16,688 nucleotides of DNA from an uncultured Duncaniella sp. (GCA_910577335.1 CAJTMJ010000054.1:1-16688), one strand, 5' to 3'; shown: positions 8,601 through 15,324, counted from the stretch's first letter. Translations and numbers: made by a program. The notes: a model not told the origin generated them from the sequence alone.

Positions 8601-10638
8601 TGGAGGATTTATTTTTATTGAGGGCAATTTTGTTGACCTCGGCATTGAAGTTATCGTCGTGAGAGCGGAGTGCGTTAAGGATGCTCCAGACGGTTGCGAA
8701 ATATGCATTGTTATCAAGAGCCTGTTCGGGTGTAACATCGGACGGCACAACGATAGGGATAATGATATACCCATATTTCTTTTCGTCGGACTGACCTTTG
8801 CGGAAGTTACGCATAACGCGCCCGACAGATTGCACGACATCCACCTGTGAGTTTCGGGAAGAAAGGAACAGAACTGCATCGAGGGCAGGAACATCAATGC
8901 CCTCAGACAGACAGCGAACATTGGTGAGCACGCGGCACTCGTTTTCATCGAGGTTTTCATCAGCGAGCCAAGAGAGCTGTTCATTGCGCTGTTGAGAGTT
9001 CATCGAACCGTCGATGTGTCGGGCAGATACTTCGACTACCCTTTCGCGTTCTTCCGGGTCTAAGGAGTCACGGTACTTCTCGCATATTTCGGGAAGTAAC
9101 TTTGCCGTGTTAACGGAGGTGCCGGGAGAAGATACATTGCCGATGGATGAGCAGAAGGCGATAGCCCTGCGCATTACTACCGGGTCAGTGGCCCAAGTGG
9201 TGCCTTTATCGCCTCGGATGATTTTAGAGAGTCCGTTGATAATGCCGATGAGTTTTGATGTGTCATCAAAATTAAGTTCGGAGTTATTCGGGTCGCGGAT
9301 TTTATCAAGGATATTGGCAGGTAAATCGTCCTCGTTGACTGTGAGAACGAGGACTTTATAATCAGTCAGCAATCCATGTTCGACGGCATAAGAGAAGTTG
9401 ACGCGGAAAAATTCTTTGCCATAGAGAGATTCATCGTCCATAGAGCAAAGAATAGCGTCCTTCTCAGAAGCCTTAGCTTTGGCGTTCTCGCCATACAAGC
9501 GAGGGGTTGCCGTCATATAAAGACGTTTCCTGCCCTTGATATAATCTGCGTCGTGTATCTTTGTAAAGTTGCTTTCGTCGGCACTGGAGAGCTTTACGCC
9601 GGTTGTGCGGTGAGCTTCATCGCAGATGATAAGGTCGAAAGTGCCATAAGAACCCGACGTCTGACGGAGGGTTTCTTGCTGAGCGGCACGGACAGCCTCG
9701 ATGGATTGATAAGTGGAGAATACCACGGTCAGACCATCGTGCGAGCGGTATGCTTCGAGTTGTTTGGCTATACTCTTGGGATTGGTGGTTGCCGGAACTG
9801 CGAGGTCGATAACGCTGTCTTGCGTATCGTCAAAATCTTTTTTGATTTTCCGAGAAGCCTTGCTGTCTGAGCAGATACAAATGCCCTTAATGGGCCTGTC
9901 TGCATCAGCACACCAAGCGTTGAGGGTCTGACCGAGCAAAGAGATGGACGGCACCATGAAAAGCACAAGTCCCTTTTCGGGAAGCATTAGCTCCGCAATC
10001 TTTAAGGCTGTGTAGGTCTTGCCTGTGCCACACGCCATGATGAGTTTGCCACGGTCATTAGTGGCAAAATACTCAGCGGCAGCCGACATAGCGCGGAGCT
10101 GATGCTCGCGCGGTTTCTTACCGGGCAACATCGCATCTTTGCCTTGCAAGCCGTCGAGCAGGAGTTTCCAATCGACGGGCGAAGTTTGTAGGTCAACAAG
10201 ACCCACGCGGTTAAGCGGTGGATTCTGATTTTTTATTGCTTCCTCGGCATTGTTGCCCCAGTGATTGGTGGTGGAAATCCAAAGGCGGTGAGCAAAAGAT
10301 GTGGTTTGCAATGTATCGACATCGAGGAACTGGCGACTTGATGTTGCAAGAAAAGAATCGACAGCGGGCTTGTCAATGACCGCGTCTTCTTTATAGCATT
10401 TGCACTGAATAGCCCAATATTCGCCGTTGTCGGCACGGGCTACGAGGTCAATGCCGGTGTCCCGACCTCCTAAATCGCCTCGACTGGGAAAGTCTTCCCA
10501 CAACCAAACGTCAGTGAGGTTGGAATAGCGAGGGTCGGAAAGCAACCATAGGCGCATTAGACGCTCAAATTGCGTTCCTTTGTCATGCTCGGTGAATGAT
10601 TCCGAGCGAAATTTATGTAGTATATCATTAAATGTCAT
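5683..10638 (-). CDS. Type ISP single-chain restriction-modification enzyme
   Basis: From this start the protein has 1651 residues, close to LlaGI/LlaBIII (about 1570). In order there are: an Mrr-like PD-(D/E)xK nuclease (GIDLVA with D64; Q78 and K80 in QCK); a superfamily-2 helicase/translocase with Walker A CGTGKT ending at 208, DEAH at 340-343, TATP at 376-379 and motif VI QSVGRVMR near 603; an N6-adenine methylase with motif I DPFTGTG (925-931) and NPPY (1034-1037); and a C-terminal specificity region. Such enzymes methylate one strand of their site, translocate from unmodified sites and cut when two converge. The frame is open upstream to an ATG at 10701, but those 21 codons lie across a recombination-site-like repeat. 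Family proteins typically begin MTF..IL..(Y/F)R..SF..(R/H)DKG..FERLM, so 10638 is preferred. An AT-rich patch covers the specificity region. Confidence 0.9.
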   Translation of the reverse strand: MTFNDILHKFRSESFTEHDKGTQFERLMRLWLLSDPRYSNLTDVWLWEDFPSRGDLGGRDTGIDLVARADNGEYWAIQCKCYKEDAVIDKPAVDSFLATSSRQFLDVDTLQTTSFAHRLWISTTNHWGNNAEEAIKNQNPPLNRVGLVDLQTSPVDWKLLLDGLQGKDAMLPGKKPREHQLRAMSAAAEYFATNDRGKLIMACGTGKTYTALKIAELMLPEKGLVLFMVPSISLLGQTLNAWCADADRPIKGICICSDSKASRKIKKDFDDTQDSVIDLAVPATTNPKSIAKQLEAYRSHDGLTVVFSTYQSIEAVRAAQQETLRQTSGSYGTFDLIICDEAHRTTGVKLSSADESNFTKIHDADYIKGRKRLYMTATPRLYGENAKAKASEKDAILCSMDDESLYGKEFFRVNFSYAVEHGLLTDYKVLVLTVNEDDLPANILDKIRDPNNSELNFDDTSKLIGIINGLSKIIRGDKGTTWATDPVVMRRAIAFCSSIGNVSSPGTSVNTAKLLPEICEKYRDSLDPEERERVVEVSARHIDGSMNSQQRNEQLSWLADENLDENECRVLTNVRCLSEGIDVPALDAVLFLSSRNSQVDVVQSVGRVMRNFRKGQSDEKKYGYIIIPIVVPSDVTPEQALDNNAYFATVWSILNALRSHDDNFNAEVNKIALNKNKSSKVIVGGPGIGHNAMTDGQDAHDAQQIENAEVAKQLEIRFGEMQNGIYAKLVEKCGDRLYWENWSKTVGMIARKFIKRIAKLVKNVPELSSEFAIFVKGLQDNLNPSVDEGQAIEMLAQHLISQPVFDALFKDYNFVNNNAVSRSMSRMIELLTNVGGFYKDTAELESFYDSVRVNVGDIDNLEGKQTVIKNLYEKFFKGAFPLTVEKLGIVYTPIECVDFIIHSVNDILKREFNSSLSDENVHIIDPFTGTGTFITRLLQSGLIKPEDMERKYLREIHCNEIVLLAYYIADVNIEAVYHDIVKPDHYVNFDGICLTDTFQLAESAQPSFSQEFFRENSEGVMRQQKAPIRVIIGNPPYSVGQKSANDNAANLSYPILDKRIADTYAKNSSASSVKALYDSYIKAFRWASDRIASNKEGGIVAFISNGSWLDGNGNDQMRACLETEFSDIYVLNLRGNQRTSGELSRKEGGKIFGGGSRTPISITFLVKNPAKAGQKATIHYHDIGDYLTREQKLDLVKKFKSVHGRSIQWQTIEPTDRHDWINQRDGLFDTLIPLFPEKKFDSKSHSFFSTYSLGTATARDSWVYNYGLDSLRRNMGSTINFYNEESSRLQSTPEYELSSDSTKISWNDSLKNICSSGTSLSYSEADEKIGIYRPFSKQHLYFQREWIQRPYQLTKFFPSPNIQNILIGVSGLSGSRPFSTLVTDVIPNLHLNENGQCFPLYWYEENKNQQGNLFDFDTPDDKYIRHDGITNWILKEVRRRFGNAKAITKDHIFYYVYGILHSPQYRERFAADLKKSLPRIPIIDNVQDFMAFYKAGKALAELHLNYEQVPPSPDVVPHIADAVYQEPTDDAPFGYTKYDHFAVDKMAFPKVRNQAGKLVPDKSRIIYNGNITIENIPAKAYEYSVNGKSAIEWIMERYAISQDSKSLIINDPNDWSREHHNPTYIYDLLLSVINLSVQSVDIINSLPKLKL
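6541..6960 (-). other. AT-rich specificity-domain patch inside the Type ISP gene
   Basis: Hand counts of 60-base lines give about 33-40% G+C across this stretch, against about 50% in lines on either side (for example 6001-6060 and 8041-8100, both near 52%). It encodes roughly residues 1226-1366, after the methylase domain, where Type ISP enzymes carry the target recognition domain. A local composition change confined to this region suggests a specificity domain exchanged by recombination. Confidence 0.5.
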
Positions 10639-10654
10639 AACGATTGGGGCAACC

Positions 10655-10671
10655 ATCTCTTGCCAAGAGAT
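10655..10671 (+). repeat. Recombination-site-like palindrome, copy A
   Basis: ATCTCTTGCCAAGAGAT is an 8-bp-arm palindrome with centre C. Its exact reverse complement is at 10840-10856. It also lies in a 25-bp direct repeat (10652-10676 against 10837-10861) whose only mismatch is the centre base. It sits 16 bp upstream of the preferred Type ISP start codon, inside the alternative N-terminal extension of that frame. Confidence 0.8.
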
Positions 10672-10767
10672 TTGGATGCCTTGCACCGTTCTTTGTATCA
10701 ATGCATAGTGATTAGTAGAAAGGTAAGGTTGCTAAACAATATCCCTTCTCATGACACGAATTACACA

Positions 10768-10775
10768 TATATTTG
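10768..10775 (+). promoter_or_regulatory. Second rightward -7 box in the inverton
   Basis: TATATTTG is a second exact match to TAnnTTTG on the same strand, 44 bp before the first box ends in its own match. No -33 TTTG stands at the usual distance. It is listed because two matches lie on one strand and none on the other within the 168-bp segment. Confidence 0.3.
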
Positions 10776-10818
10776 GTTAAAATCAGGGATAAAGGTCGAT
10801 TATGTCCGTAATTTTTAG

Positions 10819-10826
10819 TAACTTTG
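10819..10826 (+). promoter_or_regulatory. -7 box facing away from the Type ISP operon
   Basis: TAACTTTG matches the Bacteroidetes -7 consensus TAnnTTTG. It ends 13 bp before copy B of the palindrome and in this orientation would transcribe rightwards, antisense into the recombinase gene. The expected -33 TTTG is not present 19-21 bp upstream, so promoter strength is uncertain. Confidence 0.45.
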
Positions 10827-10839
10827 CATGGCTAAGACC

Positions 10840-10856
10840 ATCTCTTGGCAAGAGAT
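10840..10856 (+). repeat. Recombination-site-like palindrome, copy B
   Basis: ATCTCTTGGCAAGAGAT is the same palindrome as copy A but with centre G. It lies 25 bp beyond the stop codon of the tyrosine recombinase. Direct similarity to copy A continues on its right side through TTTGGA and, with one gap, to CTTGC at 10868. Confidence 0.8.
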
Positions 10857-10881
10857 TTGGACGCTTGCTAAACACACAACA

Positions 10882-12084
10882 TTAGAGAGATTTTAGGATA
10901 AGAGAATTAGCCTTATCGACAATTGAAGTGTCAAGACTTGCGAGATAGATTTGGGTGGTGGCTTCACTGTCGTGGCCCATTCCTTCGGAGATGACGGAGA
11001 GTGGGATTCCTTTTGCTTTGGCGGCAGAGGCCCAGCTGTGACGGGCAACGTAAAGGGTCAGAGGGATGGAGACACCGACTATTCCGGCTATACGTTTCAA
11101 ATTATGATTGATGTTGTATCCCACATTATGGTAGATACATCGCTCATTGGTGCCGGGGTTGCGGATGATGGGTAACAAGTAGTCGGAGGCGTTTTCAGGG
11201 TATTTGTCGAGTATCATCTGCATCTCCTTTGTCCATTCGATTACGAGTTGCTGGCCGGTCTTGCGGCGACGATAGGTGACATAGCCGTTTCTGAGGTCTG
11301 ACTTTTTCAGAAAAGCCATGTCGATAAAGCTCATTCCTCTGAGATAAAAGCTCAACAGGAACATATCACGGGCGAAGTCGAGTGTTGGAGTCAGAGATAA
11401 GTCCAACGCCTTGATTTTCTTGATGACAGCCAGAGGCAAGGCGCGTTTGACAGTCTTGTCTACGCCGGTATAGACGTGGCGAAACGGATTTCGGTTCTCG
11501 ATGATGTCATCTTCGACCGCACGGTTATAGACTGCCCGCAGAATGCGTGTATAGAACGATATGGTGTTGGGGGCTACGCCTCGGCTTTTGTGCCAAGCTT
11601 CATAACCCTCCATAATCTCGGAAGTAAGGCAGTCGAGCATGATGTCCTCGTCCTTGCGGAACTTCTTGAAACTGTTGAGAGTGGACTTGTATGTCTCGGA
11701 AGTTCTGACTTTGCCATTCTGTTTCAGTTTGGCGATGAGACCCTCCATGAAGTTGAACAGCGAGTATTCATGCGCGTAGCGGTTGAACTCGTCGATAACA
11801 TCGTCAGCAGTGTATGTCAGACCGTTGACTTCCAGTTTACGGTCAATCTTCGTCAGCCGCTCTATATCCCAGCGGATGCGCTCGCGGATTGAGAGAATGA
11901 AAGATTTACGCTCGCTTTTCTGGGTGGTGGTGACCATTGAACGGTTTTCATCCCATTCAGATGAGAAGACCTTGTACTCGGTCAGAAGCTGTCGCACCTT
12001 CCTCTCGTGTATAATCTGATAGTAGATTGTGCCCTCGTGTTCTGCGACAGTCGAGGGCCGGAACTTTACTTTTATCGAGGCCAT
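10882..12084 (-). CDS. Tyrosine recombinase (invertase/integrase)
   Basis: This site-specific recombinase has 400 residues. It has an arm-type DNA-binding N-terminus typical of Bacteroidetes recombinases (MASIKVKFRPSTV...GTIYYQI), a SAM-like core-binding domain (about 105-205) and a catalytic domain with R249 (FYLRGMS), K275 (RRRKTG), R348 (YVARHSWAS, where Tyr replaces the usual box II His), H371 (GHDSEAT) and nucleophile Y380. The frame is open to an ATG at 12159, but the extra 25 codons run through a stem-loop; the MASIKVKFRP start matches family N-termini. It directly precedes a segment bounded by inverted palindromes, which suggests it acts there as an invertase for the Type ISP operon promoter. 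Because it also follows the transfer operon, it could instead be the integrase of the conjugative element. Confidence 0.9.
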   Translation of the reverse strand: MASIKVKFRPSTVAEHEGTIYYQIIHERKVRQLLTEYKVFSSEWDENRSMVTTTQKSERKSFILSIRERIRWDIERLTKIDRKLEVNGLTYTADDVIDEFNRYAHEYSLFNFMEGLIAKLKQNGKVRTSETYKSTLNSFKKFRKDEDIMLDCLTSEIMEGYEAWHKSRGVAPNTISFYTRILRAVYNRAVEDDIIENRNPFRHVYTGVDKTVKRALPLAVIKKIKALDLSLTPTLDFARDMFLLSFYLRGMSFIDMAFLKKSDLRNGYVTYRRRKTGQQLVIEWTKEMQMILDKYPENASDYLLPIIRNPGTNERCIYHNVGYNINHNLKRIAGIVGVSIPLTLYVARHSWASAAKAKGIPLSVISEGMGHDSEATTQIYLASLDTSIVDKANSLILKSL

Positions 12085-12117
12085 TTTGTTGTGAGTATTT
12101 TTGCTTTTAAGATACAG

Positions 12118-12153
12118 CGAGGGGACACACTCCGAAAAGAGTGCATCCCCTCG
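12118..12153 (-). terminator. Strong stem-loop between lysozyme and recombinase genes
   Basis: Outer arms CGAGGGGA/TCCCCTCG and inner arms CACTC/GAGTG enclose a 6-nt loop, with a 2x2 internal bulge. It lies 22 bp after the lysozyme stop and 33 bp before the preferred recombinase ATG. On the minus strand no U-run follows, so it is not a classic intrinsic terminator. It may stabilise the end of the tra transcript, attenuate read-through into the recombinase, or act in the recombinase leader. A near-consensus -7 box (TAATATTG, one mismatch, 12157-12164 on the minus strand) sits just upstream. Confidence 0.45.
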
Positions 12154-12175
12154 GTGCAATATTAGACGATGATTA

Positions 12176-12667
12176 TTACGGGATGAAAAGGGCGGCGATT
12201 TCCATGCAGCGGCGGGTGTAGAGACCTTTGTGCCATTTGCCTTTGTAGCGGCAATGGGAGGTGTATGACTTGAAGATGTCGCGGTTGCCGGATTTCAGTT
12301 TTTTGAGGACGCTGGACTTATTCACCGCTCCGGGACCGATATTGTATGCTAAAGTACCGAGAAGAATTGAGTCCTTGCCGTATTTGGAATACATGGCGCA
12401 GAATTTCTTCAAATCTTTACGAAGAAGTGCATCGGCTTCACTTTCGGTCAAAGGTCTACTTTGAGGAAATCTCTCTCCCGGTAGGATTCTATGCCCATAG
12501 CCATAGTAAGGTCGATGTTTTAGTTGATGGAGCGTCTCAAAATGCTTGATTATCAGAACTGCCCGTTCAAAGAGCGGAAGTTCCATTATGCTCCGCTTGG
12601 TAGCGAAAGCCGGCGAAGTGGCGGTCAACGCCACTATCGCCATGAAGAATATCAGGATTTTTCTCAT
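12176..12667 (-). CDS. Secreted lysozyme of the conjugation operon
   Basis: This 163-residue peptidoglycan hydrolase of the phage-type (GH24-like) lysozyme fold has a signal peptide (MRKILIFFMAIVALTATSP..., cleavage after about residue 22). The catalytic Glu is probably E44 (HFETLHQ), followed by the YYGYGH strand (54-59), the LAYNIGPGAV helix (106-115) and the closing GLYTRRCMEIAAL helix (148-160), all in the order of the T4-like family. In Bacteroidales conjugative elements such an enzyme near traQ is thought to open the cell wall for the transfer apparatus. Its start overlaps the traQ stop by 4 bp, so the two are translationally coupled. Confidence 0.88.
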   Translation of the reverse strand: MRKILIFFMAIVALTATSPAFATKRSIMELPLFERAVLIIKHFETLHQLKHRPYYGYGHRILPGERFPQSRPLTESEADALLRKDLKKFCAMYSKYGKDSILLGTLAYNIGPGAVNKSSVLKKLKSGNRDIFKSYTSHCRYKGKWHKGLYTRRCMEIAALFIP

Positions 12668-13188
12668 CGGATAACCGGATTTACAGGTGTCACTATCGGA
12701 CCGACGATTTTGCCTCCGTCATCGTCGCCGCTGTCCTTGCCGTTGAACTCAAATGTCTGTTCCCACGGGGTCGAATTGAAGTTATCTTCAATCACTATCA
12801 GAAGTTTATGAGCCTGAGAGGATTTTGCTGTATATGTCAGCCTGAAGGTCTTGCTTTCGAGTAATACACGGTCGTTGTTGACCAGCACCGGGCCATCAAC
12901 GAGTTTGAGAGTGCCTTCGCCGTCATACTGGAAGTAGCGGATGGTGTAGAGGGTGTTGGCATAGTTGCCCTCCGGTTTAATCTCGAATCGCAGTTCCACG
13001 GTTTCGCCCTGCTTGATTTTGTCGCCGTATGGCATGACCTCCACCGTAAAGGGATAGGATTGCTGCACGTCGAGGTCATCGGAGCATGATGAGAGAGTGA
13101 AGACGAGGGCGAAAAGGATTGCCCAGAACCCGAAGAAACGGGCGGGAGTGAGGCGCATTGCGCCGATTTTATTCAGAATTGTATTCAT
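12664..13188 (-). CDS. traQ: Conjugative transposon protein TraQ (DUF3872), lipoprotein
   Basis: The protein has 174 residues. A hydrophobic segment (FFGFWAILFALVF, about 18-30) ends in a lipobox LSSC with the lipidated Cys at 35, so it should be anchored to a membrane and face the periplasm. The mature part is a beta-rich, immunoglobulin-like domain (QSYPFTVEVMPYGD...KQGETVELRFEI) typical of the Bacteroides TraQ/DUF3872 family. A short Asp/Gly linker precedes a Pro/Val-rich tail. The role in transfer is not well defined in the family. It begins 4 bp after the primase-like gene and overlaps the lysozyme gene. Confidence 0.85.
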   Translation of the reverse strand: MNTILNKIGAMRLTPARFFGFWAILFALVFTLSSCSDDLDVQQSYPFTVEVMPYGDKIKQGETVELRFEIKPEGNYANTLYTIRYFQYDGEGTLKLVDGPVLVNNDRVLLESKTFRLTYTAKSSQAHKLLIVIEDNFNSTPWEQTFEFNGKDSGDDDGGKIVGPIVTPVNPVIR

Positions 13189-13192
13189 TGTT

Positions 13193-14065
13193 TCAGAGTT
13201 TTATTTTTGAATTGTTGGAAATTTTAGGTTGGGTAGCCACAAGGTATTCGTTCAAATCCTTGTGGTCGGGATAGAGTGCGGACTTATCCATTACCCTGTC
13301 GCCCAACTCCCTGCGGTGTCTGGCGAGTGCGGCACGTCCGGCCTCGTCATTGTCGAGATAACAGGCTATGACGGAATAGTCAGGTAGGACAGTCAGAGCC
13401 TTGCCGACATTGGCGACGGAGTTGAGAACCACGGCATCAAAGCCGTCATTTATACCGAGGCGTTCCCCCGAAAGGAAGTCAATGAAGCCCTCGAACACGT
13501 TGCAACGGGCGTGACCGTTGGCGATATGGGTAATGTGTTTCGGTGGATACGACCCCTTATAGAAGGGATTGCGAAGCTCAAATCCATGTGCGCTGTTCTC
13601 GAAGCCAATGGCATAATAGTCCTTGCCGTGAAGCCTGTAATTGACCTGCACACACCACCGTTGGGCGATGTTCCGGGGAATACCTCTGTCAGCGAGATAT
13701 TTCAGCAATGCCGGTGATTCCAGATTTGAGACCATCAAGTTCTCAAAGGTCGGCTGCTCGATGAACGGCACAGGCTTATATGGCTTCTCAACGGGCATTT
13801 TCATTTTCTCGGCGATATATTCAGCCTGTCGCATGAATTCGCCGGAATTGCATAACTCCCCGGCGAGAGTAAAGATGTCACCACCAGCTCCGCTGCCAAA
13901 ATCGAACCATACATTTTTTCGGGGATTGACATGGAAGGACGGCTTACGCTCATTGCGGTAAGGAGAATAGAACCATAATCCTTTGCTGTCGCGGCCTGTC
14001 GGCTGATAGCCCAGTTGATTCAGGAACTCGACGAGGGGGATTTTGCGGATTTCGTCGATGGTCAT
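13193..14065 (-). CDS. traP: Toprim-domain primase-like protein of the transfer operon (TraP type)
   Basis: The protein has 290 residues. The N-terminal ~70 residues have the outline of a DnaG-type CHC2 finger (YSPYRNERKPSFHV... then WFDFGSGAGGDIF), but all zinc-binding Cys/His positions are replaced, so it should not bind zinc. A Toprim domain follows, with the conserved Glu at E192 (VFEGFID) and the DxD pair at D238/D240 (LDNDEAG). The residues for metal-dependent catalysis are therefore kept. It probably primes or assists second-strand synthesis of transferred DNA. No primase catalytic core is clear between the two domains. It overlaps the preceding gene by 4 bp. The symbol follows CTnDOT order and is tentative. 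Confidence 0.8.
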   Translation of the reverse strand: MTIDEIRKIPLVEFLNQLGYQPTGRDSKGLWFYSPYRNERKPSFHVNPRKNVWFDFGSGAGGDIFTLAGELCNSGEFMRQAEYIAEKMKMPVEKPYKPVPFIEQPTFENLMVSNLESPALLKYLADRGIPRNIAQRWCVQVNYRLHGKDYYAIGFENSAHGFELRNPFYKGSYPPKHITHIANGHARCNVFEGFIDFLSGERLGINDGFDAVVLNSVANVGKALTVLPDYSVIACYLDNDEAGRAALARHRRELGDRVMDKSALYPDHKDLNEYLVATQPKISNNSKIKL

Positions 14066-14736
14066 AGGCGCATTTTCCGTTTGGGTTTATCCTGCTCCTG
14101 CTTGGGCGGTTCAACTTTTTGGGATTTCTCCAATCCTTGCATCTGCCCGGCAATATAGCGGTTCAGTTCCGACATATTACAGGAGCCTGTCAGTTCATAC
14201 GCGAGGTCATAAATTCCGCCGTATGCGCCCGATTTGGTATCACGCCAGAGGTTTGTCTCTGTGTTTATTACCATTGTCGGCTCACCTTTCGGGTCATAGG
14301 GCGCGTTGTAGATGCGTAGATTGCCGTCGGCTGCCACAGGATGTTCCTGACCGAGAACCTTCATAAAGTCGGTGAGCTTCACTTTCTTTATGTCGAGGTT
14401 GATAACCGTTGGCTCTTGCTTAGTCCGAGCATTTGCCGATAGTTCCTTCCCTTGCTCGTACTCGTTCATATACTTCAGGATGAAATCCCGTGGATCTGTG
14501 TAGAGATTAGGATTCATCTTCAGGTCTGCGAGGTCGATGATGTCGCCGCTCTGGTCAGTGGCATGGTCATACCATCGGTTTGTTTTGGTATCAACCACCA
14601 GCATCGGCTCCGGGTCGTCGCGTTGCGGTGCATAATAGAGCTTCATGTCCCCGAAAGCCTTGACCGGCTTTTCACCGAGGGCCGCCATGAACTCCGTCAG
14701 CGGTATATTCTTTATATCATTCTTTGTGTACCTCAT
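14062..14736 (-). CDS. Protein with two cysteine-free CHC2-like repeats
   Basis: The protein has 224 residues. Two similar units (about 8-70 and 116-180) each begin with IK(N/K)..LT(E/D)FM..LG, continue with a strand like LYYAP or IYNAP, then P(M/T)(L/M)V(V/I)(D/N)T(K/E)TN.W.D and end in SG(D/A)..(I/Y)DLA. The same layout appears at the N-terminus of the next gene product, which points to duplication of a degenerate CHC2 zinc-finger domain. No zinc ligands remain. The C-terminus is very basic (KPKRKMRL), consistent with nucleic-acid contact. It lies 3 bp after traO and overlaps the Toprim gene by 4 bp, so it is probably an accessory of the transferred-DNA priming step. The function is inferred. 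Confidence 0.7.
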   Translation of the reverse strand: MRYTKNDIKNIPLTEFMAALGEKPVKAFGDMKLYYAPQRDDPEPMLVVDTKTNRWYDHATDQSGDIIDLADLKMNPNLYTDPRDFILKYMNEYEQGKELSANARTKQEPTVINLDIKKVKLTDFMKVLGQEHPVAADGNLRIYNAPYDPKGEPTMVINTETNLWRDTKSGAYGGIYDLAYELTGSCNMSELNRYIAGQMQGLEKSQKVEPPKQEQDKPKRKMRL

Positions 14737-14739
14737 AGG

Positions 14740-15324
14740 CTAAAACTGATATTTGAGGTGAACGCCATACTGGAACAAGAAATGCCCGGTGTCGTTGCCG
14801 AATACAAACCGCTCCTTGATGTGGGCACCGAGCGCCACATGATCCGAGAGATAAAAGTCTGCCGAGAGGGTTACGGCGCCGCCATAGATGAAAGCGTCCT
14901 TTGCCTGAATGGTCGAGCCGTCGGGTAACAGTTGCTTGCCCCAGTTCACTGTCTCATATCCGGCGAGAGCCGACACTCCGCCATAGAGGTGGAAGGTTTG
15001 CGAGTAGTCGCTGACAATGCGGAGATTGTAGCCGACCTCGCCTGTAAACTGCGCCACCGGTATGCGACCCTTCTCGCCGTATGGCTTATAGGTCTGGAGG
15101 TATTCACCGCCGAAAGACCAAGTATTCGCATTGTTGCCCTTGATGACTGAATAGAATATGCCGAGATTATATCCGCAGTTGCGGGAGTTGCCGGTATAGA
15201 AACCGTTTACCATGTTGGCACGAACCTCTACCGCCGACATTCCAGGGAGATTCCGCTGGGCGAATGCCTCCCCTCCGCAGAGGGAAAGCACCGCCACAGC
15301 GAAGATTGAAAGAATCTTCTTCAT
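14740..15324 (-). CDS. traO: Conjugative transposon protein TraO, outer-membrane beta-barrel
   Basis: The protein has 194 residues from the preferred start. The signal peptide (MKKILSIFAVAVLSLCGG, cleavage probably after AFA at residue 22) fixes this ATG; the frame extends to 15417 but the extra 31 codons put unrelated polar sequence before the signal. The mature protein is made of alternating beta strands and ends in KYQF, the aromatic C-terminus usual for outer-membrane barrels. It matches the TraO family of Bacteroides conjugative elements, part of the outer-membrane portion of the mating apparatus. The 83 bp before it contain no clear promoter. Confidence 0.87.
   Translation of the reverse strand: MKKILSIFAVAVLSLCGGEAFAQRNLPGMSAVEVRANMVNGFYTGNSRNCGYNLGIFYSVIKGNNANTWSFGGEYLQTYKPYGEKGRIPVAQFTGEVGYNLRIVSDYSQTFHLYGGVSALAGYETVNWGKQLLPDGSTIQAKDAFIYGGAVTLSADFYLSDHVALGAHIKERFVFGNDTGHFLFQYGVHLKYQF

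Larger units (their letters stand above)
10655..10856. other. Putative invertible promoter segment (inverton)
   Basis: A 202-bp segment between the recombinase gene and the Type ISP gene is bounded by two 17-bp sites (10655-10671 and 10840-10856) that are exact reverse complements. The 168 bp between them hold two TAnnTTTG -7 boxes, both on the plus strand and so pointing away from the Type ISP gene. No CAAAnnTA (a leftward -7 box) occurs in it. Inverting the inner segment would place the proximal -7 box (10819-10826) at about 10685-10692 reading leftward, some 40 nt of leader from the ATG at 10638. Size, layout and the adjacent tyrosine recombinase match Bacteroidales phase-variable promoters. 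Weak point: neither box has a proper -33 TTTG at 19-21 bp. Confidence 0.6.

Noticed and set aside
8233..8850. Plus-strand open frame of 205 codons inside the Type ISP gene
   Set aside because: It is a mirror of the helicase/coupler coding region, has no family resemblance, and no upstream promoter or spacing supports expression.
10838..10870. Copy B as an intrinsic terminator of the recombinase gene
   Set aside because: It is a hairpin, but no T-run follows on either strand, and the exact inverted partner at 10655-10671 is better explained as a recombination site.
12085..12159. N-terminal extension of the recombinase (25 codons)
   Set aside because: It runs through the stem-loop at 12118-12153, and family proteins begin at MASIKVKFRP or equivalent.
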